A stretch of DNA of 64,000 nucleotides from Phytophthora sp. 'mugwort' (GCA_033558025.1 JAUCEF010000008.1:62001-126000); one strand, 5' to 3'; positions 53,622 to 64,000 are shown, counted from the stretch's first letter. A program made the numbers and translations. Notes: generated by a model not told the origin, from the sequence alone.

Positions 53622-54264
53622 TCACAGGAAAGTCGGGACAACTGGCTCCCAGGCTTGATACTCGGCGAGTTCTTGCCCGTTCTCCCAGACTCTCTTCGCC
53701 GTTGGATTGAGGGCCTGGGCTTGCCAGTCACTGGACTTCACCGCTTCTTGCAGTCTGCCAATCTGCTTCTTGAGCTCCACTCCGGTCCCCTTGTATCTAC
53801 GTAATGGTTGCCTCTTGATAGCTGCCAATACATGCTTGTTGGCTATTGTGTCTGGTACGCTCCACGGGAAGTCATGCACTAACGGGTGCACGTAGAGGAC
53901 GATACTACCTCGCCGTTGATATTTGCTCAACTGCTGGCGATCAGCTGCCGTTGCAGGATCCTCTGGTGAGTCCGCGCTGACCTTCCAGTGTATTCCGTTG
54001 GGCTGTTGCTCCAACACTATCCCCCTTAAACACAATCCGCACCGTGGTCGATCCTAGTTCCGTTGCCTGACTTGTCGAGGTGACTTCCCAGTCATAGGAA
54101 TGCTCTAAGTGCGTTAGGTGACCAAGCTCCATCTCCTTCCGCACCGGCATGCTGGCACCAATGTCCAATCTCGGAGAACTCAGCAAGATCGCGATTCCCC
54201 AGCGCTGAAACTTCGCCTGACCGTGTTTCTTCTCACTGGTTGTCGGGATCGTCATGACATACAT
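53622..54264 (-). pseudogene. LINE ORF2 C-terminal region
   Basis: There are two overlapping minus frames. One begins MYVMTIPTTSEKKHGQAKF and contains RWGIAILLSSPRLDIGAS; the other contains GSIVLYVHPLVHDFPWSV. They follow the reverse transcriptase in ORF2 order. No zinc motif is visible. Confidence 0.5.
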
Positions 54265-54760
54265 TTTCTCACCTGTTCTTTAGATGTTCAAGTCTGCGCT
54301 GGTGCACGGCTGTATCCGGTTACTTGCGACTCTTGAGTACGTCTCCAGTCACATCCAGGATCCAGGGGGTTTCACACCAATTGTTCGTTGCCCAGTATCT
54401 CTCTTCCTCTGGCGTACGTTTTGGCGTCGCTAGTTCCATGGCCTTCCGGACTGTATTACCGATCCGTTTTTTTGTCTTTCAGTTGTTCGCCTCTCTCGCC
54501 AAAGCGCGCAGCTCGTCAGTGCACGCTCTGGCCTTCTCTGCTGTCCTTTTCTCTGATGCTAGCAGCCAGTAACCGAGTGGTTGCATGAGCGATTGGCCCG
54601 GTGACTGTTCATCCACCCTCCTGGAATGCGCTTGTTTGAGCTGCGGCGAGATCTTTCCATTTCAGTCTCTCGCCTCGGAATGCCACGTCTTCCATGCAGG
54701 GTAGTATCTATCTCGCCGCTGCGTGAGCCAGATGATCGTATGCGTGACCTGTTGAGTCTT

Positions 54761-56303
54761 TCATGCGACTTGTATCGACGCCAATCCCACTCCACCCGCT
54801 TTTTTTGGCACGTACAGCAGACCTGGGTTCACCTTATGCCGTGTGGCTTCCGTGCTGGTAGAGTGATTCCAAAGAAAATGATTTTGCATGTTCCGAAGTT
54901 GTACGTCTGTCCAGTCTGGAATATCAAGTACCGCCGCCGTGAAAAACACGGAGGGAAGCATGATCACATTCAGGATGAGTACTCGCGATTCCACACTTGT
55001 TGCAATTTGCGTCGCCGTTGCTCGTCTCCGTTGTATGCTTCGAATTTTGATTGCCCAGTTGTCATCTCGTAATGATCCAGTTCCCACATGATACCCTAGA
55101 TATCGCACTGTATCCCCGTCTTTCGAGACTAAGATTCCGTAATATGCTTCGATGTCAATTGCTGTGTTCACGAAGATGATTTTGCTCTTTGCTGGTTGGA
55201 CGTACAGCCCGGATAGATCTCCGAATCGATCCACTAGTCGCATTACCCGTGGCAGTTGTTGTGCTTCGTTCAAGAACACCGCCGAATCATCCACAAACGT
55301 CGAGACCTTGTGTCATGTAACGTCTCTGCCTGGTACAAGTATTCCTTCGGTCAACTTATCCTGCGCTATTGCGAGCGCCAGCACCTCGGCGGCTGAAATG
55401 AATAGCAATGGTGCTATCGGACAGCCTTGATGTATTCCAGATTTGACCTCTTGTGGCTCCGAGAGTTCACCGTTGACCAGGAAACGAGCTGTCTTCCGTT
55501 GTGAAGTTCCATTACCATGTTGACAAATTCCTGCGAGAAGCCGAACTTGAGTAGGGTGAGGAAGAGAAATTCCCTTGCTACTGTGTAATATGCTTTCTTG
55601 AAATCCAGTAGGAGAATCACCTGACTGAGCGCTGCAGCTAGCTCCGGCTCTGCCATCGATGTTGCTAGCACCGCCAGCACCATCATTATCGATTTTAACA
55701 TTTGCCTCCCATTCACGAAACCCTGCTGAGAGTCCCTGATAGGAATGCCCAGTACCTTTTGCGCCCTGGTTGCTATTACCTTGGTGAACACCTTGTACGC
55801 AGTTTGTAGAAGCGAAATGGGCCGGAGGTCGATGACATCCTGCGAGTCCCTTTATTACGCAATGGTATGATCAGGCCTTCCAGGAAGGAAAGCGGTGGAT
55901 CTGCGCCTTTCAATAATTGGGCTCCAATCGCCACCAATGCTGGCACAAGCACCGCCTGGTGGTCATTAAAGAAATCGTTATTCATGCCATCCGCCCCCGT
56001 CGCCTTGTACTTATTCAACGAGTGGATGACTCGGATGACTTCTTCAGTTGTGATCGCCGCCATGTGCTGCTGGTTGTTCTCCTCCGACAGGACTCTGCTC
56101 GCTGGAATCTGCACAAATTTGTCAAACTCTGGCTCCAGATCGGCTGTTGCGATGGTGCTGTGCACTCGATTAAGCACGGGCTTCCATTCGGATGAGAATC
56201 TGTCTGCCGTGTTCATCTCTCTGGTGAAGTGATCGCCATTAATCTGCCTGATTCCGCTATGGATTGGTCTTTGTCCCAGTTCGACACCCGTTTGAAGTTC
56301 CAA
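54761..56303 (-). pseudogene. LINE ORF2 reverse transcriptase
   Basis: Blocks in order on the minus strand are KATGADGMNNDFFNDH (near 55,990), [12 protein letters not shown] (near 55,870), [11 protein letters not shown] (near 55,710) and [12 protein letters not shown] with the first catalytic Asp (near 55,600). The active site VDDSAVFLNE lies near 55,280, then LYVQPAKSKIIFVNT and RYLGYHVG (near 55,100). Three frames are involved. The residue before DD is Val, as in LINE FVDD boxes. Confidence 0.8.
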
Positions 56304-56899
56304 CGGAGCTGATTAATTGAACGCTGGATCCGCCGTCCTACCCGCATGAGATGCTCCTCCCGTATGTATTCCGCGTTGACTTCGAGTAAGTCTTTCCTCG
56401 TGAGGAGGTGCGCCTTATTTTGCAGATGGATCTTGTGAATGTTCGCCTTCCGCCTGCTGGTCTCCTTCGCGTGAACTTCTCTGATGGCTACATATTTCTT
56501 CGCAGATCCATCCCATGACGCTGTCGTTTCGTCCTGACCGACTCCTTCAGCGATGAGCTTGTTCAGGGGCTCTTCCTGGATCCACGCTGGGTGTGCTGTT
56601 TGGTCGGATAAGCGACGCCTCTGTGTCGTCGTTTCTTCCGCCTTGCACCGACTGCACTGTCTTCCCGTAAATGCCGGACAACCTTTTGGTGGTCAGAGTG
56701 GACAAGAGGCTCTTCCACCGCTATCCATTGGACAACTGCCGTCCATTTTCGAGGCACGTAGAACCAGCCAATTCGGCTGGCTGAGTTGGGTCCCTAGTAT
56801 GTTCAATGTTCTGTCGGGTCTGTTGCTGCTTCCTCGCCATCTTCTACATGTCCTTGTAAAGTGACTGCATCCTCCAATTCCAGTTTCTGGACTAGATTC

Positions 56900-57320
56900 T
56901 GAAGTTGAGCACTTTCCGGACTACCTGCTCTCCGGCCTCCCATGCGATCTAGTAATGGACATTGCACATGTTGAAACCACCGCCCAGGAGTACGTCATGT
57001 CCCTGTCATTGCCAGCTCTGCAAGTTCTCAAAGAAGATTTCTCGTTCTCCATGTACGTTCGGTGCGTACACACTCACAATCCTCCGGAATCCCAGTTGTA
57101 CCACTATAACCCGACTCGTCCACTCTGCTCGTGTCACGGCTCCACTTTATCTGCTACCCTTGGGTTGAGTAGGATGGCTACTCCTGCAGTTCTCTGATCG
57201 TGTACGCTCCAGTAGGACAGTACCGCTCTCCCTCTCGCGTGTTTTGGTTGCCCACATGCGCGCCCACGTTTCCTCGAGTTCCTCTGCTTCTTCCTGGCTG
57301 ATCTCATGTGTTTATTGAGG
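56900..57320 (-). pseudogene. LINE ORF2 endonuclease
   Basis: Minus-strand blocks are TAGVAILLNPRVADKVEP, then RIVSVYAPNVHGEREIFFENL, then DVLLGGGFNMCN (near 56,970-57,000). The VYAPN and GG-x-FN motifs are those of the endonuclease fold. The catalytic Asp of GGDFN is Gly here. The same boxes appear intact in the first LINE. Confidence 0.7.
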
Positions 57321-58010
57321 TAGCCAGGCTACCGGTCTGTCCTTCACCGGTGTCCGGCGCCACGCCTGATATCGTACCGGATAGCAGTTGGCCAGCTCAG
57401 CTTATACCATTCCGCAAGGCATCTCGACAACAGCTGCAGGAAACTTTAATGCTGCCAGGGGATCACGGAAACGCTGAAATATATTTGCGGGGCCTGCAAC
57501 TGCGCTAGCATGTTGGCAGAAGCTCATTTGTCATTGGACACAAGAGAGATGGTTGCTCGGCAATCGACAAAGCTTCATGGCCAACTGTGCTAGCAGGAAA
57601 TCCCAAAGCCGTCTCAAAAAATGATGAACAGGATCCAAGAAAGCAATCTGGATGACGCAGAGCACTACGCAGCGGAGTGGAAAAAATTGAAGAAGTAACA
57701 ATTGATGGATGTGTCAAGGCGTTCTGGACCACAGGAATACGACAGCTCAGGCAATCGCAAAGCGAGAGCGGAGACAACCGGAAAAATCATACAAGGGACG
57801 AGGCGTCTGCTCTGCTAAGACGCATTGGATGAGCAACCCAGAGAGCAGTCATCAAGCGTGACGAGTCCCGTACAATCACCGGACCGCCCGACAGAACCGG
57901 CACTGCTAACCAGGCTACGGACCTAACCAGACATCGACAAACCCGTAAACGCAGTTAAATAGACTAGTCTCCATCTCTCACCTTAAAGGCAAACGCATTC
58001 GTATCTCAGA
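57321..58010. other. Intergenic; no gene recognised
   Basis: Short frames only. It may include remnants of the LINE 5' end. Confidence 0.4.
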
Positions 58011-58299
58011 GTGACGTTCTCCTCACAAATGGCTCTTGGTGGACTTGGTACGACATTTGGAACATTAGAGAGATTTCTGGCGCGCCCCCCCCCCCCACTG
58101 GAAAAGCTAACGAGGGCCCACGCAAGATGTGCACTGTATCAATACCGGTATAAACCGGTTATCGTGGAGACGAAATGTTGTAGAATGAAAGGCTGTAGAC
58201 GAACGGCTGCAGAGCCGTCGAGTCCCAGCTTCAAACAACCAACACCAACTCAATCGCGGTTCAAGTGGAACGGCATGAGAGCCTACCTACAGCGAGAGA

Positions 58300-58695
58300 G
58301 TGGATCTGAACCATTCTGCATCTCCGCCCACGAACCCGCTCGGATCGTTACTTAACCTGTCGGTCTTTGGGACTCAGTCCGGTGACGTTGTTAGAATTCA
58401 GCTCGCCGGAATGCAACCATCTCTACAGCATGACAAACAGTTTCAAGAACCATATCTGCCTACACGATCCTGGGGCTACGCATGGAGCCATCCTTACGCC
58501 GATCGCGACGGTGCTGCAGATTGTACGCACGACGACACCCTGCTTACCAACCCCAAGGGACAGGAGCATCGGCAAGAGAAGCAGCAGCTGCAAAACGCAA
58601 AAGGTGTGTACAATTGCACTTCTTGCGGAAAACGGTTTTCAGTTAGCAGTAGCTTGAGAAGTCATTACAGCCGCAAGCACTGCAAGGAGGCATAA
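58300..58695 (+). CDS. C2H2 zinc-finger ORF, possibly a fragment
   Basis: This 131-codon frame ends in YNCTSCGKRFSVSSSLRSHY followed by SRKH. It is a textbook C-X2-C-X12-H-X4-H classical zinc finger close to the C-terminus, followed by CKEA and the stop. The upstream part is not conserved-looking, and an overlapping frame contains another Cys/His stretch (FSSPECNHLYSMTNSFKNH). A start cannot be fixed. It may be a small DNA-binding protein or the 3' part of a transposon-encoded gene. Confidence 0.45.
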   Translation: MDLNHSASPPTNPLGSLLNLSVFGTQSGDVVRIQLAGMQPSLQHDKQFQEPYLPTRSWGYAWSHPYADRDGAADCTHDDTLLTNPKGQEHRQEKQQLQNAKGVYNCTSCGKRFSVSSSLRSHYSRKHCKEA

Positions 58696-58918
58696 TAAAC
58701 GTTTGAGTTGGACACCTACATTCTTTTCATTTGTTAGCTTCAATAACTTACAGAATTTGGTATTGCTCAAATTGAAGTGGAAATTGAACTTAACATCGAA
58801 ACGTAGCTTTGCTTTCTGATCACCCAGACGCCACGGATGAACAATGCACCAGTTGAAAAAAAAGAAATGTGTATTTAGCAGGTGGAGCACGCAGAGATGG
58901 ATATACTATAACGAAATC

Positions 58919-59671
58919 TCAGTGCTGTTTCTCCGTGGGGGAGTTGCAGAAAAACCGATGGTTTCGAATTCGATTTGAAGAATTGTCTTCTTTGCCACAG
59001 AAACTAGCATTAGCCGCAGCCATAACGATATCTGGCCCCCAGTCAACGCCGTCAAATTGCAAGTAGCAATGCAGCCTGTAGTTCGACCTCATGTAGCCGA
59101 CGCCAGCGTGAATTAAATCACCGCGAAGAATGACAGCATGGCCGACAGGTACGTCTACCTCGCGGGCCTTGTTCAACCGGTGTCGAGTAACAAGCAGCGT
59201 AAACTTTCAGCCTTGTGCCAGGCTCAAGCGCCACCAGAGCGCTCGCAGGCATACTACCGGTACTGCACCTTGACAGCTTGAATGTCACTGGTTCGGAAGT
59301 CCATGTGCGGGACCTGTTGCTCCCCTCCGCGACGGGAATGTAGGCAGCAGTAGACTTTCGGGTGAAATTCAGGATCAATTGCAGTCACTGCGGCTGCCAA
59401 GGTAGCGTGAAGTTTCTCTAGCAGCTTTGCCAGCGTTTGCTGGCGAGATTGGTTTCGAAAGGAATCATCTGTCTCTTCCCCCACCTCCCGAAAGACGCTT
59501 ACGTAGCGCCACCGCTATGCCAGTATGGGCAGGGCAGTGATGTCGTACCTGCTGATTCCGAAACTCACGATGATGTAGCCACTTGGAAGGAATGCAGCTA
59601 GTGTCGGAGTGGGTGCCATTCAAGACTGGCAGACTTGAAGTTCGAGGCAATGCTGCGCTTGTGGGGCACAA
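58919..59671 (-). pseudogene. 2OG-Fe(II) oxygenase-like protein, broken
   Basis: The minus-strand frames read, in order, KLLEKLHATLAAAVTAID, EFHPKVYCCLHSRRGG, QVPHMDFRTSDIQAVKV, ALVALEPGTRLKVYAACYST, EVDVPVGHAVILRGDLIHAG and MRSNYRLHCYLQF. HMD followed about 70 residues later by IHAG and then an Arg (NYRLH) is the H-x-D...H...R arrangement of the double-stranded beta-helix 2-oxoglutarate/iron oxygenases. Two frame changes (near 59,255 and 59,165) break it. The family call rests on this arrangement. The substrate is unknown. Confidence 0.5.
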
Positions 59672-59682
59672 ACCTTTGCGTC

Positions 59683-59825
59683 GCTAACGCATGCATCACT
59701 AACGCCTGAAATGCATCACTAACGGCTAGGATGCATCACTAATGGCTGGGATGCATCACTACTGCTGGATGCATCACTAACTGCTGGGACGCATCACTAA
59801 CGGCTGAGATGTATCACTAACGCAG
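59683..59825. repeat. Minisatellite, about 20-bp unit, seven copies
   Basis: The core ATGCATCACTAACGGCTGGG recurs with start points at 59,691, 59,711, 59,731, 59,751, 59,769, about 59,789 and 59,808 (unit 18-20 bp, several substitutions). No coding sequence overlaps it. Confidence 0.9.
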
Positions 59826-60521
59826 TGCTAGATACCGGTATTGATTCAATGCACGTTTTGTGTGAGAGCCCTCGTTAGTTTTTCCCGTCCCCCACCCTTA
59901 CCTTCAGAATCAGACCAATATGCACATAATGGGACTCGAGCACCTTGTAGGTTCGTACTTATTTTAACAGGTAGATTAAAGAATATTTACATGTAAGTGC
60001 GAGATCGCATGCGATCTTAATTATATTAAAGAGATGAATGTGAAGAGAATAATCCCTGGAATTCAAAAAATGTAGGGATTTTGAACGGTACCATCATCAA
60101 AAACAGTGCATTCCGTGCGAACTTACCGAATTGTGTGGCAAGGTGAGGATAAGTCGCGCTCCGAAATCTCTTTAATTGTCTAGGAAGGTTTAGTCTCACG
60201 TATTTGTTCGTAACTACTTCGACTACCGGTAGCACGATCAAAATGCTATCATTCCAAGAAGTGTCGGTTGTCGGCTTTACAGTTTGTCTACAGACTCGTA
60301 GCCCGAGAAGATACGGCCTGAGGTCTCTAAAGCTCTAGACAGGTTGGTATTCACGCATGTACGCCCTAGACGCCCTTCATATGGGCGGGGGGGGGCTAGT
60401 TCTTGATGCGCGCTGCACATTATGGACAGCTCCTCTCCAACAACGTTTGTGGACATCTAGTATTTTATACCACCCAACTTAAATTAGACTTTAAGCCTGT
60501 CATTTGCAGCTTTGCCATCAC
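59826..60521. other. Intergenic, 3' flank of the CKK-domain gene
   Basis: AT-rich, with a G run at 60,388-60,395. No gene is seen. Confidence 0.5.
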
Positions 60522-63500
60522 TTACAGCAACAGAGCCAGAGCTGAACTGTTGTTCTTCGATTTGCCCCTGAAAACAAGTTCATCCACAAGCGCGCATGCG
60601 TCCGTTTTCACGGTAAACGACCTCGTTGGAACGGGTAGGAATTGTTTCTTCGCCGAGCTGTACTTGAAGAACTGCGAGATCGTCTCGCTGCTCCCGAGTC
60701 TCGGTGGAGCTCTCGCTGAGTTGTTCGATAGAACAGAGTAGATTCGAATCGCGCAGTCTCGATCCACATGGTTCTCATACAATGCACGGAACTTCAGCTC
60801 CTTTGGGGACTTGAGCAGCACAACAAAGTTGTCGCAAATAGATTCGGCCAGAGCCTGTAAGGCCAACGTGCGTTCCTTTTCCATTGATCCACCTGCAAGA
60901 AGTGTAAACTCCAAAGCGTTCTGTATCAGTTGTCGGTTAGATGCCTTCTTCGAGTAGATTGAGTTGGCGAAGGAGAGTGGCCGCTGAACTTGACGCTGGT
61001 GTAGTTTCCTTTTTTGCTGTAGAAGTGTTAAATCTCGTGTCTGCTGCAACTTCTGAAGTTTCTTGTGTCGAAGTTCGTTGAGTCTGTCTTGGCGGGAGTT
61101 TGTAGACGTAGCGGCGGGATTATCTTCACCCAGAGCAATAAAAGTTGCGACCGGAGGCGGTGTAGACACGGCAAGCTTGGTTTGTAAAACTGTCGACGCT
61201 TGTTGCCCTGATGACCTGGCACGAGCTGATGGTTTGTTGTCGTAGGGCTTGCTTTGATCTGTTGTTCTACCATGATGCGAACCACCAGTGAAGGGGCTGT
61301 GCTCGTCGCTGCTGGAACTTAAAGGTCCATCAGTAGCAGGGATAATTACTCTTCTAGATGAGCGACGATATCGCATTGGTACTCGCCCACAAATTGTGAA
61401 TGGAACAGCGGAAGTGATTTCTGTCGTCTGCAGTTCATCTCCCCTGGCTGCAATGTGAATACTTGCACTACGATCCCGTTCGTAACAAGTATGAGTGCTT
61501 CCCCACACCTTATGTGCGAATGCTTCGTCTTCCTCCTCCTCTAGGTTGCTAGGCTTCAAGCTAGCAGGCTTGACTGACTCTCGGGATTGCACAACAGACG
61601 ACTTTATAAATTCAGGCACAGCAGACGTTGAAAGAAATATTCTCGACAGTTGCCTCCGCTTGAACGGCTTTATCAAACCACTTTCATGCAACTCGCTCAG
61701 ATTTGAGAGCGATGCAGTAGAAGAAATAGCTGGAGATGAGGCCACCACGATAATGTCCTCCGGTTTCAGGAATTCTTGCGCAGGAGAAGCCCCTGCAGCC
61801 GTGCAATCTCTCTCTCTTCTAGAATCCTGAAGTGACAACGAGCTTTTTGCCACTCGCTCGACAACTTTAAAGACTCTCATCTTCTTCTGACTTTTAGAGG
61901 ATGACACCGTTTTGCACGGTGATATTTTCTGATGAATGGTGTCAATAATTTCATCGCCGCGTGACTGCATGACTTCAATTGCCAATGAGTATTTTTCAGC
62001 TGTCAGGCTGGAGGGCGGAAATTCTTCTTCGCTATGAGTCTGCTGGTGAGTGGGCTCAAGTGCCGCGATGGTGATTGGCTGATCATCGCAAGCAATTTCA
62101 TCTGACGCAGTGGGCAGCCCGTTTTGTTTCAATTCGTGGGTTTTCTTTGACCGCATTGTTGGCTGCATTTGCCGTAAATGGCACGCGGGTGGTCGTTGTC
62201 CTTGTCGGAGCTGGTTCGTGTCTTGCCATTGACGACCTTTCTGCTGGCGCTCCATCATCTCTTCGCGCTCAAGTCGTTTTGCGATATACTCGAGCTCCCA
62301 CCAAACCCGTGCACCGAGTTTATCTCTAAAGTTTACAGCAGGCTTTAGCTTTTGTACTGGTGGAACATTATCATCCCCAGTAGGCGATTCAGCGTGCTCA
62401 GGGGAATCGACCACGCAAGCTGCAGATCTCCCTTCCTTGCCACAATCCACTGCGTTGGTTTTCACCGATACGCCCACACCAGCATTGGTATCCGCAGCCG
62501 TGGGGCTTTCATTACCAGAGTCTACAACCTTTCTAGGAGCATCAACTGACGAAGAAACTTGTAAGGCCTTGTCTAAAGATCGCGGGTAATCAACGCATGT
62601 TTGAATGTCGTCCTCCGCTTGATTGGAACTAGGTTCATAGTGAGACTTGAAAATACGAGGTGACAAACCCCAATTATTATCTGCTAATTTCGCCACCTTG
62701 TCAATTGCCGAAAGGGGTAAATGCTCGCGAGTTTCACGCGGTGCCGTGTCAATTTGATCAGTTGGGACCACCTCGCTGGCGTCATGCTCTTCTTCTGCAT
62801 CATCAACAGCACGGCATTTAATATATACTCCATAACAAGCGTCATCTATCACTTCCTCTTCGTCAGCACGGATTTCACTCAGGGCCTCTGCGAGGCCCTC
62901 TTCGTCATTCTCAATGTCCTCACGTGCCACCAGACCCTTATACTCTGTTGGTTCAACATCATTAAATGTAGGTCGTTGTGGCCATACCGATCTCCGTATC
63001 ACCTTGCCATCGCAGCTTCGCCACGCAAAACCGTGGTGCAAGCGGACTCCTAGACCCAGTCCATCTTCCGCCTCCAAATACTCTTCATTGGAGACCGCCG
63101 CGAAATTATCAAGTGACGCTGATATTTTAGATCCTCTAGACCGAAATCCTTGGTGCTGGTTATCTTCACGTACATCCACTTGGCCCTCTCTTGCTCCATT
63201 ATCGTCGTCGCCATCTGAGTTGAGTACACTTGGTTTTACGTTATTCTTATCCCTTTTACATGCCTCATCAGCTTCCGGTCTATCCAACGCACGCTCAAAT
63301 GACCTCTTTTTCTGTTCTAGGGATACTCTCTGCTTCAAGCCAAACGAAAATATGGACTTGGATGAGTATGGCCTCAAGTCGGAAACCTCTTTGTTGACAG
63401 AGAAACGGGGAGAGAGCATTAATAATTCGTCTCGATAGAGACCATCGCCTTGTGGTTTCGACGAAGCACAAACGTTGCCCTTGACATACCCATTGAAATC

Positions 63501-63995
63501 GCCTATTGTTTCGTCGATGATTGCGGAAACTCTCGATTCTGTAGATTGAGAGCGGGCTTCTAATTGATTGGTATCCTCAACACTTAATGGCAGTGGGGTG
63601 TGGCCACATGGACCACTTGAAGCCTTCAAGACACTTCCAGTCATGCACTGGTTACGATCATAATTATCGATTCGTTTTACTTGATTCGCAGTAGGAAGTT
63701 CTTCTAGCTGGTTGCAAGGTCTTGAGCCCATAATCACCGCCCAAACGTTGTATTTTGCTCCGTGCTCTCGTAATGCCGGCAATTCGTCATACATCTTCTT
63801 GATCAGATCGCCCATACTCTTAACAACTTTGACGCGCCCAGGACATACATATAGCAGAATTTGGGGCTTCTTTCTACCGTCCACGTCGCGCAGGTACCCC
63901 CCGTTGCGTTCCAGAGGAAACCAAATCACAGCTTGTCCACCGCCTGACGCTTGCGATAAAGCTGAAAACACGACACATGTATCCGTTGTGTTCAT
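60522..63995 (-). CDS. CAMSAP/Patronin-like protein with C-terminal CKK domain (5' end near window edge)
   Basis: This is a 1157-codon open frame without interruption. Residues about 1010-1140 match the CKK domain that defines CAMSAP/Patronin proteins, which bind and stabilise microtubule minus ends. Visible landmarks are SNRQLIQNALEFTLLAGG, FVVLLKSPKELKFRALYE, IRIYSV, ISQFFKYSSAKKQFLPVPTR and a final VKTDACALVDEL. A Lys/Gln-rich coiled-coil-like stretch (LNELRHKKLQKLQQTRDLT) precedes it, as in animal CAMSAPs. The long middle is low-complexity and acidic, probably disordered. The first 120 residues show a folded-looking block (ILLYVCPGRVKVVKSMGDLI) that I do not recognise as a calponin-homology domain. 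Only five bases lie upstream of the Met, so the true start and any N-terminal CH domain may be outside the window. Confidence 0.85.
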   Translation of the reverse strand: MNTTDTCVVFSALSQASGGGQAVIWFPLERNGGYLRDVDGRKKPQILLYVCPGRVKVVKSMGDLIKKMYDELPALREHGAKYNVWAVIMGSRPCNQLEELPTANQVKRIDNYDRNQCMTGSVLKASSGPCGHTPLPLSVEDTNQLEARSQSTESRVSAIIDETIGDFNGYVKGNVCASSKPQGDGLYRDELLMLSPRFSVNKEVSDLRPYSSKSIFSFGLKQRVSLEQKKRSFERALDRPEADEACKRDKNNVKPSVLNSDGDDDNGAREGQVDVREDNQHQGFRSRGSKISASLDNFAAVSNEEYLEAEDGLGLGVRLHHGFAWRSCDGKVIRRSVWPQRPTFNDVEPTEYKGLVAREDIENDEEGLAEALSEIRADEEEVIDDACYGVYIKCRAVDDAEEEHDASEVVPTDQIDTAPRETREHLPLSAIDKVAKLADNNWGLSPRIFKSHYEPSSNQAEDDIQTCVDYPRSLDKALQVSSSVDAPRKVVDSGNESPTAADTNAGVGVSVKTNAVDCGKEGRSAACVVDSPEHAESPTGDDNVPPVQKLKPAVNFRDKLGARVWWELEYIAKRLEREEMMERQQKGRQWQDTNQLRQGQRPPACHLRQMQPTMRSKKTHELKQNGLPTASDEIACDDQPITIAALEPTHQQTHSEEEFPPSSLTAEKYSLAIEVMQSRGDEIIDTIHQKISPCKTVSSSKSQKKMRVFKVVERVAKSSLSLQDSRRERDCTAAGASPAQEFLKPEDIIVVASSPAISSTASLSNLSELHESGLIKPFKRRQLSRIFLSTSAVPEFIKSSVVQSRESVKPASLKPSNLEEEEDEAFAHKVWGSTHTCYERDRSASIHIAARGDELQTTEITSAVPFTICGRVPMRYRRSSRRVIIPATDGPLSSSSDEHSPFTGGSHHGRTTDQSKPYDNKPSARARSSGQQASTVLQTKLAVSTPPPVATFIALGEDNPAATSTNSRQDRLNELRHKKLQKLQQTRDLTLLQQKRKLHQRQVQRPLSFANSIYSKKASNRQLIQNALEFTLLAGGSMEKERTLALQALAESICDNFVVLLKSPKELKFRALYENHVDRDCAIRIYSVLSNNSARAPPRLGSSETISQFFKYSSAKKQFLPVPTRSFTVKTDACALVDELVFRGKSKNNSSALALLL

Positions 63996-64000
63996 TGCTG

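Larger units (their letters stand above)
53622..57320 (-). mobile_element. LINE ORF2 in opposite orientation, degenerate
   Basis: From right to left on the minus strand there are an endonuclease (57.3-56.9 kb), a linker, a reverse transcriptase (56.3-54.7 kb) and a C-terminal domain (54.3-53.6 kb). It is related to the LINE at 3.9-10.06 kb. Its 3' end faces the plus-strand ORF1-like region, so the two lie tail to tail. Frame changes and stops are numerous. Confidence 0.8.

Noticed and set aside
53622..57320. Twin-priming inversion of one LINE
   Set aside because: Twin priming inverts the 5' part but leaves the 3' end outermost. Here the ORF2 3' end is at the internal junction, so this simple model does not fit.
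63640..63995. A doublecortin domain in the first 120 residues of the CKK-domain protein
   Set aside because: The spacing and key positions of a doublecortin fold are not convincing, so no domain was assigned.

Overview
The window looks like nuclear DNA of an oomycete, most likely Phytophthora or a close relative. The evidence is intron-poor genes, large START-FYVE proteins present as several paralogs, an oomycete-type Inr+FPR core promoter in front of one gene, and a mix of decayed Crypton, LINE, Copia, Helitron, hAT, Ty3/gypsy and piggyBac elements. The species is inferred from these features, not from a database match.

Three islands of intact genes sit in a sea of broken transposons. Island 1 (14.1-23.6 kb) holds a mitochondrial MnmG/MTO1 tRNA-modification enzyme with two small introns, a protein with ankyrin-like repeats and a predicted N-myristoylation signal, and two head-to-head START-FYVE genes. 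Island 2 (30.9-38.3 kb) holds two small single-C2-domain proteins in opposite orientation on either side of a DJ-1/PfpI pseudogene, followed by a third and largest START-FYVE gene. Island 3 (60.5-64 kb) is one long reading frame ending in a CKK domain, the signature of the CAMSAP/Patronin microtubule minus-end binders; its 5' end may lie outside the window.

The remainder is mobile DNA. At 0.3-2.3 kb there is a decayed tyrosine recombinase of Crypton type. At 3.9-10.06 kb a LINE (ORF1 with a CCHC knuckle, endonuclease, reverse transcriptase) runs straight into a Copia gag-integrase remnant (10.1-12.1 kb). A Helitron 3' half with hairpin and CTAG terminus follows (12.24-13.7 kb). hAT remnants lie at 25.2-26.8, 28.4-29.1 and 45.9-46.1 kb. 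Ty3/gypsy pol occupies 39.7-41.9 kb, with a separate chromodomain at 43.5 kb. piggyBac pieces lie at 44.2-45.2 and 48.3-48.7 kb, and a pogo/Tigger DDE piece at 48.8 kb. A plus-strand gag/ORF1-like region (49.5-53.4 kb) meets a minus-strand LINE ORF2 (53.6-57.3 kb) tail to tail. A C2H2 finger and a broken 2OG-oxygenase-like gene follow at 58.3-59.7 kb.

The membrane-signalling genes share a theme. START (lipid pocket), FYVE (PI3P zinc finger), C2 (calcium/phospholipid) and a myristoylated scaffold lie close together, but a shared pathway is inference. The best leads for new biology are the conserved C-terminal tail motif shared by the two long START-FYVE proteins, the loss of calcium ligands in one C2 paralog, and the clean snap-back palindromes inside two retrotransposons.
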